12,445 nt of DNA from Chloroflexota bacterium (GCA_024278255.1 JAJRTP010000058.1:1-12445); one strand, 5' to 3'. Numbered from the stretch's first letter, positions 1-7,584 are shown. The notes: generated by a model not told the origin, from the letters alone. A program made the numbers and translations.

Positions 1-1631
1 CGGCGGTTTTCTCTGCGATCATCCACAATTAATATGCGGTATTCTGGCTGCTCTCCACTCAGACCGATGACATTTGGTAAGGTGGCAGCGGCGGGGGATA
101 CGGCTGTAACCGGCTCCACCCGAATGTAAAACTCGAAAATGGCGCCATGTCCCGGCTCATCTGCCACATTCCGCACCGTAATATCCCCGCCCATCAACTG
201 AACAAACTGGCGGCTGAGAGCCAACCCCAGACCGCTTCCCTGACCAGATTCCCGGCCGGCCGTCGCTCTGGTAAAGGACTCAAACAACATTTCCATTTCG
301 TCTTGTTGAATGCCGGGGCCGGTATCTTGTACGGTAAAAAACAAACTGTATTCGTCGTTGGACTCTCCGGCTGCCTCCCTGTCAAACCAGATGCGCAGAC
401 GCACATAACCTTCTTCTGTAAATTTGAAAGCGTTGCCCAGCAAGTTGATGAGAACCTGGCGCAGTTTCATTTCGTCAGCGCTAATTTTGGCCGGGACGTC
501 CGGTTCGATTTCAATAATAAAGTTTAGCTGCTTTTCCTGGGCCGGCAGGCGAAACAGTCCTTCCATCTCCTCCAGCAGAGGATAGAGGGCAAAGGTTTGT
601 TCATTCAACTGCATCCGGCCGGCTTCAATTTTGGACATATCCAGAATTTGGTTGATCAGTGTCAGCAGATGCTGCCCGCTGCGGTAGATCGTGTCCATGT
701 TTTTCTTGGCTTCGGGCGTGGTGGGGTATTTGCGGGCGGTCAGTTTGGAAAAGCCCAGAATGGCATTGAGGGGGGTGCGTAGTTCATGGCTCATATTAGC
801 CAGGAAGGCGCTTTTGGCCCGGTTGGCGGCTTCGGCAGCATCTTTGGCTGATTGCAGTTCTACTTCAGCGCGCCGCCGCTCTTCAATTTCAGCTTCCATC
901 TGCTGTAACGTCTGATCCAGACGGCTGGTCATCTGGTTGAAATGTTCGCCCAGGAGGGAGAGTTCGTCGCCGGTTTGGATGTTTACCCGGTAGCTTAGAT
1001 CGCCTTCACTAACGCGCTCGGTAGCGCTGATCATTTGTTGCAGGGGATCGGTGATGGAGCGGCTTAGTAACAGGGCCATCACCAGACCGATCAGAACGCT
1101 GATAAGCGCGATGGCAACGCCTTGATTGCGCACGGCCGTAATCTTGGCATCCAGAGGGGCAGTGGGCAGACCAATACTGACGCCGCCAACGACTTGCGAA
1201 CCTAAAATAACAGGGCGCGCGGCCATAAGATGGTCGGATTGCCATATAAAAATAGGCCCATCACTCTGGACAATTTGCTGGCCAAAGGGGTCTGGCTTTA
1301 TATTGAAAAGAATATCTGAATCCACGGCATCAGCTACAATACGGCCTTCAGCGTCGTAAATGCGGCCAAATAAAACCACGTCTGCCCGACCCAAATCACG
1401 CATTAAGTCGGAAAGGTAATCGGCGTCCAACGTATAGAGAAAGTCTGCGCTGCTGGCAGTAATCGTTTGCAGGAGAAGCAGGGCCTGCTGCTGCAATTCC
1501 AGCCGGAATGATTCCCGTTCCCGGCGTATTGTCAGGGCGGTGACGAAGAAAACAACCAGCACAATGATGCCGGTGATGAAAAGAGTTAGTCTCAGGGCTA
1601 ACGGCCGTTGCTGCCAAAGTTTGATTTTCAT
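1..1631 (-). CDS. Membrane hybrid sensor histidine kinase, C-terminus beyond the window
   Basis: About 543 residues are visible. There is a transmembrane segment at about residues 14-34, an extracytoplasmic sensor region at about 36-168 (single-Cache size, fold not certain), a second transmembrane segment at about 170-190, then a HAMP domain (about 190-243) and a coiled coil. The HisKA H-box reads MSHELRTPLN, with the phospho-accepting His at 282. The ATPase domain shows the N-box (INLLGNAFKF, Asn400), the G1 box (DTGPGI, Asp436) and the G2 box (GSGLGLAL, about 465-471). A receiver domain begins at about 531 (YRILIVDD) and is cut by the window edge, so this is a hybrid kinase passing phosphate His to Asp. 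The start ATG overlaps the stop of the upstream lipoprotein gene (TAATG) and has no good ribosome binding site of its own, so translation is probably coupled. The partner lipoprotein probably supplies the signal; the ligand is unknown. Confidence 0.93.
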   Translation of the reverse strand, partial: MKIKLWQQRPLALRLTLFITGIIVLVVFFVTALTIRRERESFRLELQQQALLLLQTITASSADFLYTLDADYLSDLMRDLGRADVVLFGRIYDAEGRIVADAVDSDILFNIKPDPFGQQIVQSDGPIFIWQSDHLMAARPVILGSQVVGGVSIGLPTAPLDAKITAVRNQGVAIALISVLIGLVMALLLSRSITDPLQQMISATERVSEGDLSYRVNIQTGDELSLLGEHFNQMTSRLDQTLQQMEAEIEERRRAEVELQSAKDAAEAANRAKSAFLANMSHELRTPLNAILGFSKLTARKYPTTPEAKKNMDTIYRSGQHLLTLINQILDMSKIEAGRMQLNEQTFALYPLLEEMEGLFRLPAQEKQLNFIIEIEPDVPAKISADEMKLRQVLINLLGNAFKFTEEGYVRLRIWFDREAAGESNDEYSLFFTVQDTGPGIQQDEMEMLFESFTRATAGRESGQGSGLGLALSRQFVQLMGGDITVRNVADEPGHGAIFEFYIRVEPVTAVSPAAATLPNVIGLSGEQPEYRILIVDDRRENR

Positions 1632-2563
1632 TACTGGTTGTTTACAAGTTGAAAAAGTTCCTGCATTTTAGCCAACGCTGCTTCTTGCCCTTCAGGGAAC
1701 TCGTCAAACTCAGTGGTCAGGAAAATTTCCAGCGCTTTTTGACCTTCCTCCGTCTCATTCATATCCAACAAGGCTGTCTTGATAGCGGCGGCCAGAGGCG
1801 GGTCTGTATTGGGTTGCAGCAGTACCAACTGCCGCGGCACCTCCTCTGTTTTGGCGATAACGCGCAGCTCTTTTTGGGTGGCTTCAGGCAGCCGTTGGTA
1901 GGTAATGTTATCAATAACGCCAGCCGGCGCTTTTTCACTAATAATCCATTGGATCGTGGTATTGTCAGCGGTGCTAAACGTGTAGCCGATTTGTTCCGGG
2001 GAAACGGTTGCATCCAGAGAGGCTGTTTCAACCGGCTCAAAGCCTTGTTGAATGAGGTAAGCCAGAGGCAGCATATACCCGGAGGTAGAAAACGGCTCCT
2101 CAAACGCAACCACCGTTCCCTGCAAATCATCTAAGGTCTTAATATCACTGTCATTTCGCACAAAAAAGACCGAATGGTAGGTTGGTACGCCGAATTTCAG
2201 ACGCCGCAGGATAGGTTGCGCGCCTGTGACGTCACGTATAACCAGAGCCGGGTAAGGGCTGTCAAAATAGATGTCCACCTGACCATTATTTACCCATTGG
2301 ATCATTGTATCCAGGTCCGGCGCAATTTTGACTTCAGCGCCGGTAATGCCAAATTCATCTAGCTGGGCTGCCAGGTAGTCTGCCAGAGGCTGCGTGCCGT
2401 TTATTGTTTCGGCTACCTCATCAGAAATATCACCGATAACCAGTTTGCGACCTTCTGGATGGGCGGCTTGTGGCGTAGCCGTCGGCGTTTGGGGCGGCCG
2501 GCAAGCGGCTAGAATTATCAGGAAGATGATGAAGAAAGTGAATGACCATATTTTATTTTGCAT
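1631..2563 (-). CDS. PhnD-like periplasmic substrate-binding lipoprotein
   Basis: A 310-residue lipoprotein of the phosphate/phosphite/phosphonate-type (PhnD) substrate-binding family. Residues 1-20 are a signal peptide ending in a lipobox (LAAC, lipidated Cys21), followed by a short Thr/Pro-rich linker. Family hallmarks are visible: the opening strand LVIGDIS, the stretch VDIYFDSPYPAL, and FSTSGYMLP, close to the STSGY ligand loop of PhnD proteins. A start 13 codons further upstream is open, but the ATG at 2563 puts the signal peptide at the N-terminus and has GGA just upstream, so it is preferred. No permease or ATPase gene is adjacent; the next gene, overlapping by one base, is a sensor kinase. 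This suggests a ligand-sensing role like HptA in the HptRSA system of Staphylococcus, more than transport. The ligand (phosphate, phosphonate or another anion) is inferred from family only. Confidence 0.88.
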   Translation of the reverse strand: MQNKIWSFTFFIIFLIILAACRPPQTPTATPQAAHPEGRKLVIGDISDEVAETINGTQPLADYLAAQLDEFGITGAEVKIAPDLDTMIQWVNNGQVDIYFDSPYPALVIRDVTGAQPILRRLKFGVPTYHSVFFVRNDSDIKTLDDLQGTVVAFEEPFSTSGYMLPLAYLIQQGFEPVETASLDATVSPEQIGYTFSTADNTTIQWIISEKAPAGVIDNITYQRLPEATQKELRVIAKTEEVPRQLVLLQPNTDPPLAAAIKTALLDMNETEEGQKALEIFLTTEFDEFPEGQEAALAKMQELFQLVNNQ

Positions 2564-2589
2564 TGTTTTTCCATTCAGAAGATGTACCC

Positions 2590-2598
2590 AGTATACCA
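2590..2598 (-). promoter_or_regulatory. Candidate extended -10 promoter for the lipoprotein-kinase pair
   Basis: The minus strand reads TGGTATACT, an extended -10 element (TGn plus a 5/6 match to TATAAT), placing the transcript start about 20 bases before the ATG at 2563. No convincing -35 box is present, as is usual for extended -10 promoters. Predicted by eye only. Confidence 0.4.
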
Positions 2599-2688
2599 AC
2601 ATGGGGCCGACTTTTGCTTACTACGCGGACTGCTTTGTTTTCGCTATCTTACCTTATTTTGTGTTTGAATTGTAGGGGGAATAAATCC

Positions 2689-2704
2689 CAGATGGTACTA
2701 TCTG
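2689..2704. promoter_or_regulatory. 16-bp near-palindrome, possible operator
   Basis: CAGATGGTACTATCTG has perfect 5-bp arms (CAGAT/ATCTG) and a symmetric GTAC core, with one mismatched pair. It lies in the 167-bp gap between the flippase gene end and the lipoprotein gene start, upstream of the candidate promoter. It could bind a dimeric regulator. It lacks a following T run, so it does not look like a terminator. Chance is not excluded. Apart from this and the candidate promoter, the gap shows nothing recognisable. Confidence 0.22.
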
Positions 2705-2730
2705 CCGGAAAAATTCATTGTCTTGTCCGC

Positions 2731-3711
2731 TTAAGAATTGGCCTTTTTCTGTCCGGCCGTATTCATCAGGCTTTCTGATTCTGGGCGGTCCTGGCGCAGA
2801 ATTGTCCAGATATAAATTGGCCCGCCCATCAGGCCGGAGGTGCGCTCAATGGCGAATACCAGCAAGGAAAGGGCAACGGCTTCACTGTAACTCAGCCCGG
2901 CTCCGGTAAACAGGAGGGGCGCCAAGCCTTCACGAATGCCCAGGCCGCCGATGGAGGGCAGCAGGATGGCCAGGGACATGATGGGGGTGGTGAGCATGTA
3001 ATAGACGAAGGGGATGTCGTAGTTCAAAGCTTTGCCGGCCGCCCACCACCAGCCGGTTTGCATCAGGTTGAAGATGAAGGAGATGCCGATAGCCAACCAT
3101 ATAGACCGCCAGCCGCACGCTTCTACGGCCGCTAACACCGTGTCCAGTTTATCCCAGGGGGGCCGGGCTGCTTTGGGCACAAAACGGCCGAATTTCCGTA
3201 CCAGACTGCCTTGCAGCACAACAAATCCACCAATCAGGCCGACGGTGCAGATGACGACGATTTGAATCAGGAGCAGGTTGGGAAAGGTGTCGGGGCGAAA
3301 GGGCAGAGACAGCAAGGCCAGCATGAACAAAGCCAAAATGCCAGCGGCCCGATCTACAATGACGGTCCCCGCCGCAATACCGGCGGGCACGTCCTGGGCG
3401 GCTTCGTAAGCGCGTACCACGTCCCCGGTGATGCTGGAGGGGAAGATGGTGTTGAAGAATCCGGCGACAAAGTATAGTTCTACCAAACGGCCGTACCGAA
3501 TTCGACTCCCCAATCCCTTGAGCAAAACAGACCAGCGGAAGGCCCGAATAACCACACCCAGCAGGAAAAGGGCAAATCCCCCCAGCAGCCAAAATAAATT
3601 GGCGCTGCCGAAAAGTGCGGCCAGTTCCTGAAAGTTGACGCCCCGGAGGACGATAGTCAGGAGAACGGCCGTAATCGCCAGTTTGATGATGGTTGCCTTA
3701 TGTTTGCCCAT
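2731..3711 (-). CDS. Flippase-like integral membrane protein (lysylphosphatidylglycerol synthase TM family)
   Basis: A 326-residue polytopic protein of the LPG_synthase_TM / YbhN / AglD-type flippase-like family (PF03706, TIGR00374). Typical signatures are in order: RAFRW at about 56-60, NTIFPSSITGDVVRAY at 87-102, VDRAAG at 119-124, LPSIGGLGIREG at 251-262 and ERTSG at 289-293, with about eight hydrophobic segments. It has only the membrane domain and lacks the soluble aminoacyl-transfer domain of MprF, so it is not a lysyl-PG synthase. Members often sit beside glycosyltransferases of polyprenyl-linked glycan pathways, and here it is divergent from glycosyltransferase A. A role in moving or handling a lipid-linked sugar is a reasonable inference; direct biochemical roles for most members are unproven. 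A weak G-rich stretch precedes the ATG. Confidence 0.88.
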   Translation of the reverse strand: MGKHKATIIKLAITAVLLTIVLRGVNFQELAALFGSANLFWLLGGFALFLLGVVIRAFRWSVLLKGLGSRIRYGRLVELYFVAGFFNTIFPSSITGDVVRAYEAAQDVPAGIAAGTVIVDRAAGILALFMLALLSLPFRPDTFPNLLLIQIVVICTVGLIGGFVVLQGSLVRKFGRFVPKAARPPWDKLDTVLAAVEACGWRSIWLAIGISFIFNLMQTGWWWAAGKALNYDIPFVYYMLTTPIMSLAILLPSIGGLGIREGLAPLLFTGAGLSYSEAVALSLLVFAIERTSGLMGGPIYIWTILRQDRPESESLMNTAGQKKANS

Positions 3712-3720
3712 AACCCCACC

Positions 3721-3726
3721 ATTTTA
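3721..3726 (-). promoter_or_regulatory. Candidate -10 box for the flippase-like gene
   Basis: The minus strand reads TAAAAT (5/6 match to TATAAT), 10-15 bases before the ATG at 3711, so the transcript would be almost leaderless. No -35 box is recognisable at the right distance. Weak prediction. Confidence 0.25.
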
Positions 3727-3768
3727 GATGATAATTGGGTAATCCGGTAATCAGTTCAGTACACGCAC

Positions 3769-3817
3769 ACTGAAAACTGAATACTGAACACTGATTACTG
3801 AACACTGATTACTGATC
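3769..3817. repeat. Heptamer tandem array ACTGANN, seven units, in a divergent promoter region
   Basis: Seven uninterrupted 7-bp units start with ACTGA and vary in the last two bases (AA, AT, AC, TT, AC, TT, TC). The array fills much of the 131-bp gap between the divergent flippase-like and glycosyltransferase A genes and ends 8 bases before the extended -10 element of the latter. It belongs to the class of short tandemly repeated repetitive sequences described in filamentous cyanobacteria. Two imperfect GGTAATC copies lie just upstream (about 3737-3752). There are no spacers, so it is not CRISPR. Confidence 0.9.
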
Positions 3818-3824
3818 CAATCTC

Positions 3825-3833
3825 TGCTATAAT
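3825..3833 (+). promoter_or_regulatory. Extended -10 promoter of glycosyltransferase A, near-leaderless
   Basis: TGCTATAAT is a perfect extended -10 element. The expected transcript start is about 3840, only 3 bases before the ATG at 3843. No ribosome binding site precedes that ATG, which fits a leaderless or nearly leaderless messenger. The -35 position falls inside the heptamer array and does not match TTGACA. Confidence 0.55.
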
Positions 3834-3842
3834 CCGCTCGAT

Positions 3843-5543
3843 ATGACACGATTGTACCGAAGAGGGTTGGTGGTAACGGCCGTTCTCCTTTTCTTTTTCC
3901 TGGCGCTGGACAGTATGGCAGGCGACAGCCCCACGATGGACGAGCAGAATCACATCGCTCGCGGGCTGGCCTTGTTGCGCACCGGCGACCCGCGCCTCAG
4001 CCTGGAACATCCGCCGCTGGTCAACCTTCTCAGCGCCTTGCCCCTGCTTACCCTGCCGGAACTGCGCCTGCCGACGGATGATCCCAGTTGGACAAAGGAA
4101 GAACCGGCGGGGCTGAACTGGTACTTTTTCGCGGATAAACTGCTGTGGGAATATAACCGGGATGTGACGCGCCTGATCTTTCTGGCGCGGCTGCCGGTTA
4201 TTTATTTGCTGCTATTTCTGGCGGTGGTGGGTTTTCGCTTTGCCCGGATTTTGTGGCGCAGTTGGTGGGCGGGTTTTCTGGCTTTTTTTCTGCTGCTGTT
4301 TGAACCTAATTTGCTGGCACACGGCCGTTACGCCACAACCGATCTGGGCGGCGCATTTTTTATCTTCCTGACAGCTTATTTACTGTGGCGCTTGTGGACG
4401 TCTTCCGGCTGGGATTGGCGGCATTGGGTCTGGTTTGCCCTGGCGTTGGGCCTGGCATTCAGCAGTAAATTGTCCACGCTGGTTTTTGGCCCCATCTTCG
4501 TTTTGCTGGCGTTTTTACCCTTATATGGTGGGCAGGTGGGGTACGGCCGTTCCCTTATGCGTCGTTTAGGCCAGTTATTGTTGGCCGGGCTGGTTTCGCT
4601 GGCGATCATTTGGGCGGCGTACAATTTTCAGTGGGGTGCGTTTCGTTTTCAGTCAGATTGGTTACGGCCGTTCAACCAACTCTCCGGCCCCATGCCCACG
4701 TACTGGGCCGGTGTGGAACAAATTATCTTGCTCAGTGGCGGGGGACGGCCATCCTTTCTCCTCGGCCAATTTTCCGATACCGGCTTCACCGCTTATTTCC
4801 CGGTCGCCTTTCTGGTCAAAACCCCGTTAGCCATTCTGCTTGCCCTGCCTGTCGCCGCCGTCGTCCTGCTCTGGCGACCAGGTACACGCAAACAGGCCCT
4901 TTATCTACTCATCCCGGCCCTGCTTTACTTTGCGATTAGTATGCAGAGCGGCCTGAACATTGGCTACCGTCACCTGCTGCCCATCTTGCCCTTCCTCCTT
5001 GTCCTCATCGGCGGCCTGCCCGCCTTTACGTCTCACACTTCACGCAATACGCAATACGCAATACGCGGTATTGCCGGGGCTACGGCCGTCTTCCTCCTCC
5101 TCGCCACCCTGTCCATCCAGCCTCACTATCTCAGCTTCTTCAACGTGGCGGCTGGCGGCCCGGCCAATGGCGGGAATATCCTCATTGACAGTAACATTGA
5201 CTGGGGGCAGGATTTAATCCGCTTGAGGCAGTGGATGGCCGAAAATGATGTCGAATCGGTCAAGCTGGGTTGGTTTGGCACGGCGCGCCCCGAATATTAC
5301 GGTATCCAGTACCAGCCCCTGCCCGGATTAGGCGGGGTAGGCCAGCCGGCTTTTTTCGATGCCTGGTGGGATGTGCCTTTTGATCCGGCCCAACCGGAAC
5401 CGGGCGTCTACGCCATCAGTGCCACCAGTCTGTGGGAGTTTCCCTTGCAGGACAAAACCGTCTACGCTTGGTTCCGCCAGCGCGAACCGGACGCTCGTAT
5501 TGGCTATTCTATTTTGATTTACGAAGTGGGAACCACGGATTGA
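3843..5543 (+). CDS. GT39-like membrane glycosyltransferase A (GT-C fold)
   Basis: A 566-residue polytopic protein resembling phospholipid-carrier-dependent glycosyltransferases (PMT/ArnT, GT39-like). A transmembrane helix at about 9-27 is followed by the acidic pair Asp33-Glu34 (MDEQ), the catalytic position of the first extracytoplasmic loop in GT-C enzymes. Further signatures are GRYATTDLGG (161-170), GYRHLLPILPF (374-384) and, after the last helix, an extracytoplasmic C-terminal domain with DSNIDWGQDL (449-458) and ARPEYYGI (481-488). It should transfer a sugar from a polyprenyl-phosphate donor to an extracytoplasmic acceptor; neither partner can be read from sequence. It is paralogous to the protein at 9037-11472. 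A heptamer array encodes residues 401-409 in the loop before the last helix. Third-position use changes sharply at about 4671, from G/T-ending to C-ending codons. The stop codon lies in the ACGGATT repeat. Confidence 0.88.
   Translation: MTRLYRRGLVVTAVLLFFFLALDSMAGDSPTMDEQNHIARGLALLRTGDPRLSLEHPPLVNLLSALPLLTLPELRLPTDDPSWTKEEPAGLNWYFFADKLLWEYNRDVTRLIFLARLPVIYLLLFLAVVGFRFARILWRSWWAGFLAFFLLLFEPNLLAHGRYATTDLGGAFFIFLTAYLLWRLWTSSGWDWRHWVWFALALGLAFSSKLSTLVFGPIFVLLAFLPLYGGQVGYGRSLMRRLGQLLLAGLVSLAIIWAAYNFQWGAFRFQSDWLRPFNQLSGPMPTYWAGVEQIILLSGGGRPSFLLGQFSDTGFTAYFPVAFLVKTPLAILLALPVAAVVLLWRPGTRKQALYLLIPALLYFAISMQSGLNIGYRHLLPILPFLLVLIGGLPAFTSHTSRNTQYAIRGIAGATAVFLLLATLSIQPHYLSFFNVAAGGPANGGNILIDSNIDWGQDLIRLRQWMAENDVESVKLGWFGTARPEYYGIQYQPLPGLGGVGQPAFFDAWWDVPFDPAQPEPGVYAISATSLWEFPLQDKTVYAWFRQREPDARIGYSILIYEVGTTD
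5042..5069. repeat. Heptamer array ACGCAAT, three exact units plus one degenerate
   Basis: Units at 5042, 5049 and 5056 are exact; the fourth (5063-5069) reads ACGCGGT. The array lies inside glycosyltransferase A and is translated as RNTQYAIRG, in the predicted cytoplasmic loop before the last transmembrane helix. It is the same family, same orientation, as the array at 5584-5611. Confidence 0.92.
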
Positions 5544-5569
5544 ACGGATTAGAAGGATAGGCACGGATT
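5535..5569. repeat. ACGGATT direct repeats spanning a stop codon and the A-B gap
   Basis: ACGGATT occurs at 5535, 5544 and 5563, with a degenerate copy (AAGGATA) at 5553, giving a period of about 9-10 bp. The TGA stop of glycosyltransferase A (5541-5543) follows the first copy directly, and the only Shine-Dalgarno-like stretch of the next gene (AGAAGGAT, 5551-5558) lies in the degenerate copy. Confidence 0.75.
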
Positions 5570-5572
5570 TTC

Positions 5573-7495
5573 ATGGCTGAAGGCAATACGCAATACGCAA
5601 TACGCAATACGAACTGGTTTCCCGAAACGGCCGTACTCCTCATCGCCGCTGTATTTCGCATAATCAATTTGCAGGATGTACCGCCGGGGCTGTCCCAGGA
5701 TGAAGTGCTGAATGCGGATATTGTGAGCTTCATCCGGCAGGGGCAGCACGCTTTTTTCTTCCGGGAAGGGTTTGGGCACGAGCCGCTGTACCATTATTGG
5801 AGCGTCCCGTTTCAGGTATTGCTGGGGGATAATTTCCTCTCTATCCGCCTGCCCGCGCTCTTTTTAGGAATGCTGTTGGTGGCGGCGGTGATGCGTTGGG
5901 CCAGACGGGATTTTGGCCGGGTAACGGCCGTAACCGCCGGTCTGCTCACGGCCGTAAGCTGGTGGCCGGTCATCTTCAGCCGCATCGGCATCCGCCCCAT
6001 CATGGAGCCGCTGCTGCTGGTGGGGATGGCCTGGTTCTGGCAAAAAAAGCCGGTCGTGGCCGGGCTGTTCTTGGGCTTGAGTCTGTACACTTACACCGGG
6101 GCGCGGGTCGTTTTCCTCATTCCCATTTTGTATGGCCTGGTTCAGCTTGTAGCTGCGCCGGACAAAGTGGCGCGGTGGCAGGCGGCGCGTAGCTCAGCCG
6201 TTATTTTGGGTGTTGCCCTTCTGGTTTATCTGCCTATGCAGCTAACCTTGTGGGCTGATCCCACGTTACAGCAGCGAATTAACCAGTTGGCCGGGCCGCT
6301 GGATGCTTGGCGGCAGGGGGATTGGCGGCCTATTGGGCAATCTGCTTTGCTGACGTTGGGCGTCTTCAGCTTTACCGGCGATCCCCGTTGGACGTATACC
6401 TGGCCGGGATGGCCGTTGTTCGATTGGGTGACGGCCGTCTTCTTCTACGCCGGTCTCATCATCACCTTAATTCGCATCCGCCAACCTAAATACACCCTGC
6501 TTCTGGTCTGGCTGGCCGTCACTTTACTGCCCGGTGCCATCACCCCCCAAGCCCCCAGCATCATCCGCCTCATTGGGGCTGTTCCCGTTGTTTATATCAT
6601 AGTGGGATTGGCTGTTTCGGTAATCGGTAATCGGTTATCGGCCATCGGTAAACGAAATACTGACCACCGATTACCGATTACCGTTTACGGATTACTGCTT
6701 ACTCTTTTTCTGATTACGGCCGGGCGCACCATTCAATACGGTTTCATCCGTTGGCCACAGGCGGTGGAGACGCGCTTGAATCATTACCAGACAACTTTTC
6801 TGGATATGGCCCGTTACTGGCAGCAAAATCCGGCAGAGCGATTGGTCATTACCGATCCATTTTTCGAGCCGATTGACGCCGCTTCTTTTCGGCGCGATCT
6901 GGGTTTTGAGAATGATGCCCGCTGGGTGCAGGCGGGGCCGGAAGTTGCCGGGGCGTTGGTTTTTCCGCAGAGTGATGGGGGATACGGCCGTCTCTACGTC
7001 CCTGAATACGCGCCGGTCAACCCCCTCCTCCTCAAAGCCACAGCCATCGCAGCAGAACCCCTTTATCGCAGCCCCGGCAATCCCTCATTTGCTGTATACG
7101 ATCTGCCGGCACAGCCGGAAATACCCCTGTTGCCCCAACCCATCACTTTTGCGGGCAAGATTTCTTTAATAGGGTATGAGATTTTAATGGATGTTCCAGA
7201 AGATGTGATACCTTTGCTGACCTATTGGCGGGTGGAGGAGCCGCTTCCCGCGAACTTAAAATCATTTGTACATTTAACAACAAGGGATGGCGAACTGTTA
7301 ACCCAATTTGATGGATTAGATGTTGCGCCTACTCGACTAATGCCCGGGGATGTTTTTATTCAGTATCAGCCTGTTCCCCGGCCGGCCGATTTGCCGGAGA
7401 ACTATCTGTTACAGTTGGGTCTGTACACTTCAGACAATAATCAGCGCCTTTTGCATGATGGAGAACCGGCTGATCGTATCCTGATTGTACCCTAA
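5573..7495 (+). CDS. GT39-like membrane glycosyltransferase B with beta-rich C-terminal extension
   Basis: A 640-residue polytopic protein. After the first helix (about 17-33), VPPGLSQDE places the acidic pair Asp43-Glu44 in the first extracytoplasmic loop, and GHEPLYHY follows at 68-75, as in ArnT/PMT-like GT-C enzymes. About ten or more helices are followed from about residue 390 by an extracytoplasmic part. Its end (about 525-640) is a beta-rich module with FVHL, GELLTQFDGL and LQLGLY, shared with the C-terminus of the protein at 9037-11472. It probably glycosylates an extracytoplasmic acceptor from a polyprenyl-phosphate sugar; the substrate is unknown. It starts 29 bases after glycosyltransferase A and is probably cotranscribed. 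The ATG has only a distant ribosome binding site. Codons 4-13 are encoded by four exact heptamers, and residues 349-371 by a second repeat that can fold as a hairpin. Confidence 0.87.
   Translation: MAEGNTQYAIRNTNWFPETAVLLIAAVFRIINLQDVPPGLSQDEVLNADIVSFIRQGQHAFFFREGFGHEPLYHYWSVPFQVLLGDNFLSIRLPALFLGMLLVAAVMRWARRDFGRVTAVTAGLLTAVSWWPVIFSRIGIRPIMEPLLLVGMAWFWQKKPVVAGLFLGLSLYTYTGARVVFLIPILYGLVQLVAAPDKVARWQAARSSAVILGVALLVYLPMQLTLWADPTLQQRINQLAGPLDAWRQGDWRPIGQSALLTLGVFSFTGDPRWTYTWPGWPLFDWVTAVFFYAGLIITLIRIRQPKYTLLLVWLAVTLLPGAITPQAPSIIRLIGAVPVVYIIVGLAVSVIGNRLSAIGKRNTDHRLPITVYGLLLTLFLITAGRTIQYGFIRWPQAVETRLNHYQTTFLDMARYWQQNPAERLVITDPFFEPIDAASFRRDLGFENDARWVQAGPEVAGALVFPQSDGGYGRLYVPEYAPVNPLLLKATAIAAEPLYRSPGNPSFAVYDLPAQPEIPLLPQPITFAGKISLIGYEILMDVPEDVIPLLTYWRVEEPLPANLKSFVHLTTRDGELLTQFDGLDVAPTRLMPGDVFIQYQPVPRPADLPENYLLQLGLYTSDNNQRLLHDGEPADRILIVP
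5584..5611. repeat. Heptamer array CAATACG, four exact units, 11 bases inside gene B
   Basis: Four perfect 7-bp units begin 11 bases after the start codon of glycosyltransferase B and encode NTQYAIRNT in the cytoplasmic tail. Seven is not a multiple of three, so gain or loss of one unit would shift the frame. Confidence 0.95.
6618..6683. repeat. Inverted pair of CGGTAAT/CCGATTA heptamers inside gene B
   Basis: The 17-base arm at 6618-6634 (CGGTAATCGGTAATCGG) is the exact reverse complement of 6667-6683, separated by 32 bases, so DNA or RNA could form a 17-bp hairpin. Each arm holds just over two heptamers. The reading frame stays open and encodes about residues 349-371, a predicted cytoplasmic loop before the last transmembrane helix. 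Confidence 0.92.
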
Positions 7496-7502
7496 ACGTT
7501 TT

Positions 7503-7530
7503 TTGACGATTGGGGCAGGCGTAAGATAAT
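7503..7530 (+). promoter_or_regulatory. Candidate sigma-70 promoter of the secreted protein gene
   Basis: TTGACG (5/6 match) at 7503-7508 and GATAAT (5/6 match) at 7525-7530 are separated by 16 bases, directly after the stop of glycosyltransferase B. The transcript would start near 7537 with a leader of about 60 bases. No terminator is evident after glycosyltransferase B, so read-through is also possible. Confidence 0.5.
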
Positions 7531-7584
7531 ACCCTCGTTGTTTGTGTGAAATTATCAACTTGATTGCAGGTTGTTTATAGCTTT

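Noticed and set aside
147..915. Several plus-strand open frames opposite the kinase gene
   Set aside because: The minus strand here encodes a continuous kinase with all its catalytic boxes; the plus-strand frames are shadows with no domain or ribosome binding site.
1649..2134. A 161-codon plus-strand frame opposite the lipoprotein gene
   Set aside because: The minus strand carries a clear PhnD-like protein with a lipobox; the plus frame has no recognisable protein features.
2563..2602. Longer start for the lipoprotein gene at 2602
   Set aside because: It adds 13 residues before an otherwise ideal lipoprotein signal peptide and overlaps the candidate promoter; the ATG at 2563 is better placed.
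2731..3711. Annotation of the flippase-like gene as lysylphosphatidylglycerol synthase (mprF)
   Set aside because: The protein has only the membrane domain; the cytoplasmic aminoacyl-transfer domain is absent.
6618..6683. The inverted repeat as transposon ends or an insertion sequence
   Set aside because: Only 32 bases lie between the arms, there is no target duplication or transposase, and the arms are built of heptamers found elsewhere in the window.
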